Source: Microcaldota archaeon
GTDB lineage: Archaea > Micrarchaeota > Micrarchaeia > Norongarragalinales > UBA10210
NCBI GenBank assembly: GCA_013331595.1
Contig: DUGE01000052.1
Location: forward strand, 176 to 18,509
DNA length: 18,334 nucleotides
Direction of reading: 5' to 3'
The translations under genes and the position numbers were made by a program. Below the pieces are notes generated by a model. The model saw nothing but the letters and a program-made list of their open reading frames with translations. It was not told the DNA's origin and ran no database searches. Shown one piece after another: positions 13,593 through 18,334 of the stretch (positions are counted from its first letter, which is position 1; every line of letters starts with the position of its first letter).

Positions 13593-13922
13593 TCACGCCG
13601 GCCTGCGCTGGAGGGGCAGTATTTCGCCGCACTTGACGCAGGTTTTTTCCTTGTGCTTGTGGTCGAATGAAAACTCCGTGCCGCTGCAATTCGGGCAGGC
13701 GTTCTGGACCTTGTTGTGAAAGCTCTTCCAAGCCGTCTTGGTGTCGCCGAACACCCGTTGGCCGCTCTTGTCGAAAACCATGGGTTTGGCCGGCTGGCTC
13801 GGGCCTGCCTGGAGCTCGTCTTTCTTGTCCTTAAATTCCAACTCGCGGAGTTTTTGGCTGTGGCACCGTGGGCAGGAAGACCCGCGTTCGAACTTGAAAT
13901 TGCAGTTGACGCATAGTTTCAT
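13593..13922 (-). CDS. Zinc-ribbon protein with two four-Cys motifs
   Basis: Encodes 109 residues from ATG 13922. Two zinc-binding knuckle pairs are visible: Cys4/Cys7 with Cys17/Cys20 (CVNC...CPRC) at the N-terminus, and CPNC...CVKC in the last 35 residues. The linker is charged (ELEFKDKKDEL) and followed by a Pro-containing stretch. The C-terminal ribbon with its basic surroundings (HKHKEKTC) resembles archaeal transcription-factor-type ribbons, so nucleic-acid or protein binding is likely but the specific family is unknown. The frame extends upstream to 14015 but would overlap the divergent GNAT gene; ATG 13922 lies 26 bases from a TATA box and fits leaderless expression. It is followed by the 57-aa membrane protein. 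Confidence 0.75.
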   Translation of the reverse strand: MKLCVNCNFKFERGSSCPRCHSQKLRELEFKDKKDELQAGPSQPAKPMVFDKSGQRVFGDTKTAWKSFHNKVQNACPNCSGTEFSFDHKHKEKTCVKCGEILPLQRRPA

Positions 13923-13943
13923 AGTATGATTTTGTTGAAACTC

Positions 13944-13953
13944 TTTTAATAAT
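13944..13953. promoter_or_regulatory. Shared bidirectional AT box between zinc-ribbon and GNAT genes
   Basis: TTTTAATAAT is centred in the 49-base gap between start codons 13922 and 13972, about 24-26 bases from each. This is the same geometry as the 12598/12648 pair. Confidence 0.55.
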
Positions 13954-13971
13954 CTACTGTATAATTCCACT

Positions 13972-14403
13972 ATGAAAACCGTTTGCAGGGAAGCACGTTC
14001 AACTTCGGAGTTCATTGACGCAATAAGACTGCGGGTTCAAGTCTTCATTATAGAGCAGGGCTTTGCACCTGGCTGGGAACCGGATGACGAGGATAAAAAG
14101 GCAAGGCAGTTTGTTGCAATTCACAAAAGCCGCGTGGCAGCAACTGCAAGGGCGAGGAAATGCAAGGGCGGCTTTAAGATCGAACGGATGGCGGTTAGAA
14201 AAGATTACAGGAAAAAAGGCGTTGGAAAGGCACTGGCCGAGCACATTGTGAAAGCAATAGGCAAGGAAAGTAAAATTTGGCTTCAAAGCCAAGTCAAGGC
14301 CCGGCAGTTTTACGAAAAATGCGGTTTTAAAGCAAGTTCCAAGCCTTACAAATCATGGGGGTTTCCCCACGTAGACAGGTACTATTATGGATTGGTCAAA
14401 TGA
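13972..14403 (+). CDS. GNAT-family N-acetyltransferase
   Basis: Encodes 143 residues. Members transfer an acetyl group from acetyl-CoA to an amine; the substrate here is unknown. The fold markers are an N-terminal region with IRLRVQVFIIEQGF, resembling ElaA-type GNATs, then the acetyl-CoA pyrophosphate loop in IERMAVRKDYRKKGVGKAL (residues 70-88, R-x-x-G-x-G form), and the C-terminal VKARQFYEKCGFKASSKPY typical of the last helix and strand. ATG 13972 fits leaderless expression from the shared AT box. Its stop codon overlaps the apgM start (ATGA), making it the first gene of a coupled three-gene operon. Confidence 0.85.
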   Translation: MKTVCREARSTSEFIDAIRLRVQVFIIEQGFAPGWEPDDEDKKARQFVAIHKSRVAATARARKCKGGFKIERMAVRKDYRKKGVGKALAEHIVKAIGKESKIWLQSQVKARQFYEKCGFKASSKPYKSWGFPHVDRYYYGLVK

Positions 14404-15671
14404 CTTTGAAAAAACTGCTCGTAGTGCTCGATGGGGTCGGCGACTTGCCGTGCAAGGCGCTAAAGGGCAAAACCCCGCTTGAAGCTGCAGCAAAGCAGAA
14501 CCTTGATTTTCTTGCCTCCCGTGCGACCACGGGCTGCATTAACATTGCGGGCGAAGTCGCTCCTGAAAGCGACGTGGGCGTTTTCAGCGTGCTTGGCTTC
14601 GACCCGAAAAAACAGCATTTCGGCCGCGGGGCGCTTGAGGCAATAGGCTCGGGCTTGGGCTTTCAGAACGGCTGGCTTGCAGTGAGGGTTAATTTCGCCA
14701 CCAGCGACGCTTCGGGAGTAAAGCTTTTGGACCGGCGGGTTGGCCGAAATCTTTCAACGGTAGAATCAAAGCTTTTGGCGCAGGATATTAATGAAAACAT
14801 CCACTTGCAGGACGGGACGCCTTTTGAATTTAATGCAACAGTAGGGCACAGGGCGGCGGTTGTTTTCAAAGGCAAGGGCTTTTCAAAACACATCAGCAAC
14901 ACCGACCCGGCTTATGTTGTTAAGGGGGGGATAGCGCACGCGCAAAAAGCGTTCGAGATGAGAGTCCGAAATTGTGTTCCTCTTGAAGAAACTAGGGAAG
15001 CGCAAAAAACCGCTGAAATTATCAACGAGTTCACATCCAGGGCGCATGAAGTTCTTGAGGAAAGCAAAACCAACAAAAAGCGCGTTGCTGAAGGAAAACT
15101 GCCGGGAAACGCCATACTGCTGCGCGATGCTGAAACGCAGTTGAACAGGCCGCAAAACCCCTGGGGCAGAGAACGATGGGCGTTGCTTGCAGACATGCCG
15201 CTTGAAGTGGGAATAGCAAAATTCCTAGGCATGGACGTAATCGAGCTCCCAACACCACATTTCGACAAGCGGGATTACCAAGTTAGGGCCGAAAAAACCA
15301 AGGAGGCATTGGGCAATTACGACGGCGTTTACGTTCATCTCAAGGGTCCAGATCTTTATGGGCATGATGGCGACGCGAAAGGAAAGAAAAAGAGCATTGA
15401 GGAAATCGACGAGTTTTACTTTGGCCCGCTTTTGAAGAAAATAAGCTTGGAAAAAGTGAGAATTGCGGTTACGGGAGACCACTCAACGCCCTGCGAACTG
15501 AAATCCCATTCGGCCGACAGCGTGCCGTATTTAGTTACAACAAACAAATTTACTTGCGGGCATTTTGAAGAGGGGTTTTGCAGGGAGAAAAAACCAATTC
15601 CTGCGCAAAAATTAATGGGAATTCTGCTCAAAAGAAAATGCTTTTATCAGAATAGCATGCAAATATCGTAA
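14400..15671 (+). CDS. apgM: Archaeal-type cofactor-independent phosphoglycerate mutase
   Basis: Interconverts 3- and 2-phosphoglycerate in glycolysis and gluconeogenesis; a metal-dependent enzyme of the alkaline phosphatase superfamily. Encodes 423 residues, normal for ApgM. The N-terminal metal site is LLVVLDGVGD (Asp11). The phosphorylated Ser is in PESDVGVFSVLGFDP (Ser57). Later motifs are GHRAAVVFKG, the HLKGPDLYGHDGD metal ligands and VTGDHSTPC near the C-terminus. The start is ATG 14400 rather than an upstream in-frame ATG, because MTLKKLLVVLDG is the expected N-terminus and it overlaps the GNAT stop by ATGA. Its stop overlaps the next start (TAATG). The convergent enolase gene encodes the following glycolytic step. 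Confidence 0.92.
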   Translation: MTLKKLLVVLDGVGDLPCKALKGKTPLEAAAKQNLDFLASRATTGCINIAGEVAPESDVGVFSVLGFDPKKQHFGRGALEAIGSGLGFQNGWLAVRVNFATSDASGVKLLDRRVGRNLSTVESKLLAQDINENIHLQDGTPFEFNATVGHRAAVVFKGKGFSKHISNTDPAYVVKGGIAHAQKAFEMRVRNCVPLEETREAQKTAEIINEFTSRAHEVLEESKTNKKRVAEGKLPGNAILLRDAETQLNRPQNPWGRERWALLADMPLEVGIAKFLGMDVIELPTPHFDKRDYQVRAEKTKEALGNYDGVYVHLKGPDLYGHDGDAKGKKKSIEEIDEFYFGPLLKKISLEKVRIAVTGDHSTPCELKSHSADSVPYLVTTNKFTCGHFEEGFCREKKPIPAQKLMGILLKRKCFYQNSMQIS

Positions 15672-16228
15672 TGGCCGAAGTTAACATTTTGGTTCCAAAA
15701 CACATCAGCGAACTTCTCACGGCAATTGCGCGAAGGCAAGAGGAAGTGACTGGCGCATTCCTTTACTCAGCACACCCTAAAGATGCAAACGCGCGCATAG
15801 TCCATGCTTTCTTTTTGACAGGTGTGGGAGAAACCCACACAGTGCAACCAGACCAACAGAGTCTAAACGGGTTAAACGAGCTGCTAAAAAGATTGCGCCC
15901 TAAGGGAAAAATGGGCGTTATGCCTTTTCATACTCACAGCTGCGGCACTGGAAAAGAATGGTTTCATAAATTTTCTCCTGGTGATTTGCAAGCAATTGCT
16001 GGGGGGGTAAGAGGGAACCCTACTTTTGTAGCGCTATTGTATACCCCCGAAAAAATACTGGCTGCAGGACGTTTAGATAATGAGCATGTTGTGCATACGT
16101 TTGAGGCAACCCCAACACAGTTGACTAATGAAGAAAATGTGAAAGGATTATGGCGGCAGGTAGTAAAGGAAAAAGGGTTGGGGCAGGCAGTCTTTAGACT
16201 CACCTCCCCAAAACAAAGGAGAAAATAA
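15671..16228 (+). CDS. JAMM/MPN-fold (JAB domain) protein, probable metallo-isopeptidase
   Basis: Encodes 185 residues. JAMM proteins are zinc peptidases that in archaea can remove ubiquitin-like modifiers. Seen: an acidic pair Glu24/Glu25 in EEVTGAFLY (the family has a conserved Glu at this place), His87 and His89 in PFHTHS, and Ser102 and Asp105 in FSPGD. The H-x-H...S-x-x-D pattern is complete, but the spacer between the second His and the Ser is 12 residues, longer than the usual seven or eight, and includes Cys91 and His99. The start overlaps the apgM stop by one base, so it is translated from the same message. Substrate unknown. It could also be a non-peptidase MPN protein. Confidence 0.7.
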   Translation: MAEVNILVPKHISELLTAIARRQEEVTGAFLYSAHPKDANARIVHAFFLTGVGETHTVQPDQQSLNGLNELLKRLRPKGKMGVMPFHTHSCGTGKEWFHKFSPGDLQAIAGGVRGNPTFVALLYTPEKILAAGRLDNEHVVHTFEATPTQLTNEENVKGLWRQVVKEKGLGQAVFRLTSPKQRRK

Positions 16229-16252
16229 AATCGTAGCGTTAGGGGCATTATT

Positions 16253-17470
16253 CTATTTGGACGCTTCCGCTATTCTCAAAAGCTGGTTGTACTTCGCCGT
16301 ACGCTCGCCGCGCGCCGGCGCCCCCAATTTTATCAGCTCCGCGCCTATGCCGACTGCAAAATCGGAAATGAAAACGTCTTCAGTTTCCCCCGACCGGTGG
16401 GAAACGCAAACTTTCCACCCTGCCTTGCGCGCCGCGGCAAAAGCCCTTAAAGCTGAGCTCAAGGTTCCGGCTTGGTTTACTTTCAGCAAGAGCGTGTTGC
16501 ACGAGCCGTTCTCAACGGCCTTTGCCACGCGGCCGGCGCTTGTGCAAAGCAAATCATCGCCAACAATCAGCGATTCTGGCAGGCGCATTTTCATTAGCGC
16601 AAAACTATTGAAATCCTCTTCGAAAAACGGGTCTTCAAAATAAACTATGGGGAATTCTTTCGCCAAGCGCAAATAGTAGCCCAAAAGCTTTTCCGCGGGC
16701 ATGCTCTTGCCCGCCAGGACGTACTTCCGTTTTTTCTCGTCATAATACTGGCTTGCCGCGAAGTCGATGCCGAGCTTTACCTTTTTGGAATAGCCCAGCT
16801 CTTCAGCTGCGCCCATTATCAACTCTAGAGGGGCGCGGTTGTTTGAAAGGTTCGGCGCAAAACCGCCTTCATCCCCGACGTTTATCGCGCTCCGGCCGAA
16901 TTTCTTCAAAAGCACTTTCCGTAATTCGCGGTAAACTTCCGATATAATCTGGATTTTTTCCGAAAGCGAGCTTGCCTCTGGAATTATCACGAATTCCTGG
17001 AAGGACAGCCTGTTCCCAGCATGGGCGCCGCCGTTTATTACGTTAGCAACGGGGGTAGGAATGGAAGGTAAAGCCTTTGGCGCACCGTTTGCATGGGCTA
17101 TTGAGGTGAAGTAGCGCACTATGCCGGTTTTTTGCTCTCCAGCCTTCCAGCGCGCGAAAGCAATGCTTGCTGCAGTGGTTGAATTAGCGCCGAGGAACGC
17201 CATTTTTTGCTCAAGGAAAAGGTCAAAATTGGCCTGGTTGTCAAAAATAGGAAGGGGGAACATAGTTTGGTTAAAACGATCAATTGCCTTGCTTACTCCA
17301 AGGCCGTGGAAGGCCTTGCCGCCATCCCTCAATTCTCTTGCCTCGTGCTTGCCTTTCGAAGCGCCAGCAGGCGCAATGCCTTTGAACCCGTCAATGTCAA
17401 CTTCAACAGTCGGATTGCCGCGGGAGTCAAGAACCCAACGGGCTTTCGGTCGAAGGAACAAGCAAAACAA
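16253..17470 (-). CDS. eno: Enolase
   Basis: Dehydrates 2-phosphoglycerate to phosphoenolpyruvate, directly after ApgM in glycolysis. Encodes 405 residues, at the short end for the family. Catalytic landmarks are intact: LDSRGNPTVEV, the SFQEF glutamate, VGDEGGFAP, the metal ligands in LGIDFAAS, FEDPF and VGDDL, the catalytic Lys in LLLKVNQAGT, SHRSGETED, and LGAPARGERTAKYNQLLRI. The first in-frame start after an upstream TGA is TTG 17470, giving MFCLFLRPKARWVLDSRG; TTG 17461 would match the usual N-terminal length better. No clear TATA box precedes it, and dcd lies 73 bases upstream on the same strand, so they may be cotranscribed. Confidence 0.93.
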   Translation of the reverse strand: MFCLFLRPKARWVLDSRGNPTVEVDIDGFKGIAPAGASKGKHEARELRDGGKAFHGLGVSKAIDRFNQTMFPLPIFDNQANFDLFLEQKMAFLGANSTTAASIAFARWKAGEQKTGIVRYFTSIAHANGAPKALPSIPTPVANVINGGAHAGNRLSFQEFVIIPEASSLSEKIQIISEVYRELRKVLLKKFGRSAINVGDEGGFAPNLSNNRAPLELIMGAAEELGYSKKVKLGIDFAASQYYDEKKRKYVLAGKSMPAEKLLGYYLRLAKEFPIVYFEDPFFEEDFNSFALMKMRLPESLIVGDDLLCTSAGRVAKAVENGSCNTLLLKVNQAGTLSSALRAFAAARKAGWKVCVSHRSGETEDVFISDFAVGIGAELIKLGAPARGERTAKYNQLLRIAEASK

Positions 17471-17543
17471 CCCCCTTTTTCACAAGACGTTGCCCAGTAT
17501 TAACAACACCAGGCTCCCCTCAATTCCACTAATACTTCGCAGG

Positions 17544-18062
17544 TTATGGTTTTTTCTGCTTCGCAAAAACACCATGATGCAACGCGGGCGAGCTTAGCCT
17601 TTCAAAAACAACCTGGCAAATTTTCAACCCCGGCCGCAGAATAAGCGTGTTTTTCGATAAATTTACTATCTCCAAAACTTGCTTGTTTTCAACACCGGGC
17701 TGTATTAAACTGGACGAAATGTGAACCATCAAACCAATCCTGGCAAACCTACTCCTCCCTTCAATCAGACCACAAAGATAATTAGGCATTTTGATTGTTT
17801 CTTCAGTTATTCCCAGAATGAGTTTGTTTGGTTTTAATTTAATTGATTCATCTTCATTCAATTCAATCAATTCAGTTTCTTTCATTAATTCATTAACATT
17901 TTCACTTACTACTAATACTCTTTTCCCCCCTTTCAAAACCCTAAAACTTTTTCCTAGCGTTAAATCTACGGAACACGCCCCAACATTACTTTTGTTTAGG
18001 GGTGTTATTTTCAGGCTTCCTTTTTCCAATTCTGAGAGAATTTCTTTCTTCGCCAATATCAT
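17544..18062 (-). CDS. dcd: dCTP deaminase
   Basis: Converts dCTP to dUTP (some archaeal members are bifunctional and go on to dUMP), feeding thymidylate synthesis. Encodes 172 residues from ATG 18062. The N-terminal MILAKKEILSELEKG and CSVDLTLG are typical. The core motif EGRSRFARIGLMVHISSSL includes the conserved Ser-Arg and leads to QPGVENKQVLEIVNLS with the catalytic Glu, and then LRPGLKICQVVFERL. I cannot tell mono- from bifunctional. The gene is clearly richer in A/T than the adjacent enolase, especially 17820-17920, which suggests transfer from elsewhere. Inverted 11-bp repeats (17524-17534 and 18107-18117) flank it. Confidence 0.9.
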   Translation of the reverse strand: MILAKKEILSELEKGSLKITPLNKSNVGACSVDLTLGKSFRVLKGGKRVLVVSENVNELMKETELIELNEDESIKLKPNKLILGITEETIKMPNYLCGLIEGRSRFARIGLMVHISSSLIQPGVENKQVLEIVNLSKNTLILRPGLKICQVVFERLSSPALHHGVFAKQKKP

Positions 18063-18098
18063 TTTTTCCAGCCTTTTTTGTCCGCTTGAAACCCAACC

Positions 18099-18115
18099 CC
18101 ACTAGCTATTAGTGG
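18099..18115. promoter_or_regulatory. Palindrome between dcd and the divergent gene, operator candidate
   Basis: CCACTA and TAGTGG flank a five-base centre. It lies about 40 bases upstream of dcd and 80 upstream of the divergent start, a typical place for an operator. TTAGTGGAAGT here recurs at 2323. Confidence 0.4.
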
Positions 18116-18156
18116 AAGTTAAGGGTGGGTGGTTGTGGTTTTCCGCCTTTTTCAGC

Positions 18157-18166
18157 TTTTATTAAG
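18157..18166 (+). promoter_or_regulatory. TATA box for the gene at the right edge
   Basis: TTTTATTAAG predicts transcription starting near 18187, just before the TTG start at 18193. Confidence 0.45.
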
Positions 18167-18192
18167 TTTCGGCGGGTAATAAATGTGGTGCA

Positions 18193-18334
18193 TTGCTTTT
18201 GCGTTCAGGCAAGACTCGCGAGCATTATTTGCGGCAGAAAAGCCAGGCTTTCGCCTACCTGCGGATTAACGGCAGCGACGGGCAAAAGCTTTCTTCCGGC
18301 CAATTCACGCTTTTCGACTTCATTTCCAACTGTT
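18193..18334 (+). CDS. 5' part of an unidentified gene, cut by the window edge
   Basis: An open frame from TTG 18193 (or TTG 18199) runs to the edge, giving 47 residues: MLLRSGKTREHYLRQKSQAF then AYLRINGSDGQKLSSGQFTL then FDFISNC. The other two frames are less convincing; one stops at 18272. A GGTG at 18187-18190 suits the second TTG, and a TATA box at 18157 fits either. The basic N-terminus followed by a beta-rich stretch is not a family I recognise. It is divergent from dcd. Confidence 0.5.
   Translation, partial: MLLRSGKTREHYLRQKSQAFAYLRINGSDGQKLSSGQFTLFDFISNC

Noticed and set aside
13298..13636. 112-residue + strand frame after the VIT1 gene
   Set aside because: It overlaps VIT1 in another frame and is antisense to the better supported 57-aa gene; composition looks non-coding.
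16257..16643. 128-residue + strand frame
   Set aside because: It is antisense to the C-terminal part of enolase, which has all its catalytic motifs.

Overview
The window looks archaeal and most likely comes from a DPANN-type genome; Diapherotrites-like is a guess. The evidence is archaeal-type phosphoglycerate mutase (ApgM), GGTGA-type ribosome binding sites, AT-rich TATA boxes about 25 bp upstream of several genes (some apparently leaderless), a VIT1/CCC1 transporter, a zinc-ribbon protein, a JAMM-fold protein, and a giant secreted multi-repeat surface protein with C-terminal membrane anchors.

Layout. 1-2188: the end of an unidentified gene, then a tight bacterial-style riboflavin operon (ribH-ribA-ribD). 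2189-5867: an accessory island. Two gene-poor, T-poor stretches (2189-3077 and 5240-5867) flank four small genes: a ribbon-helix-helix-like protein, a small membrane protein, a winged-helix protein and a NucS/RecB-like nuclease whose catalytic Asp appears to be Asn. The flanks carry a 7-mer, TAGGCAG, in mirrored orientation: five copies on + at the left and four on - at the right. They also carry a 15-bp near-perfect inverted repeat and a 14-bp near-perfect direct repeat. This is the best candidate for an undescribed element. 5868-11057: a 1729-aa surface protein with a signal peptide, a DUF11-like domain, eleven cadherin/Ig-like repeats each with a conserved Cys pair, a Pro/Thr linker and hydrophobic C-terminal segments, followed by a strong terminator.

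11155-14015: an ACT-like protein (-), an alpha/beta hydrolase whose probable lipoprotein signal peptide lies in another frame (-), a VIT1 transporter (+), and a zinc-ribbon gene with a coupled 57-aa membrane protein (-). 13972-16228: a translationally overlapped operon, GNAT - apgM - JAMM. 16253-18062: enolase and dCTP deaminase (-); dcd is notably AT-rich. The window ends in the 5' part of an unidentified + gene at 18193.

Functional links: rib genes make riboflavin precursors; ApgM and enolase catalyse consecutive lower-glycolysis steps and converge on each other around the JAMM gene. Two divergent gene pairs (12598/12648 and 13922/13972) have identical 49-nt gaps, each with one central AT box, suggesting compact bidirectional leaderless promoters. 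No tRNA, rRNA, CRISPR array or recognisable transposase was seen.
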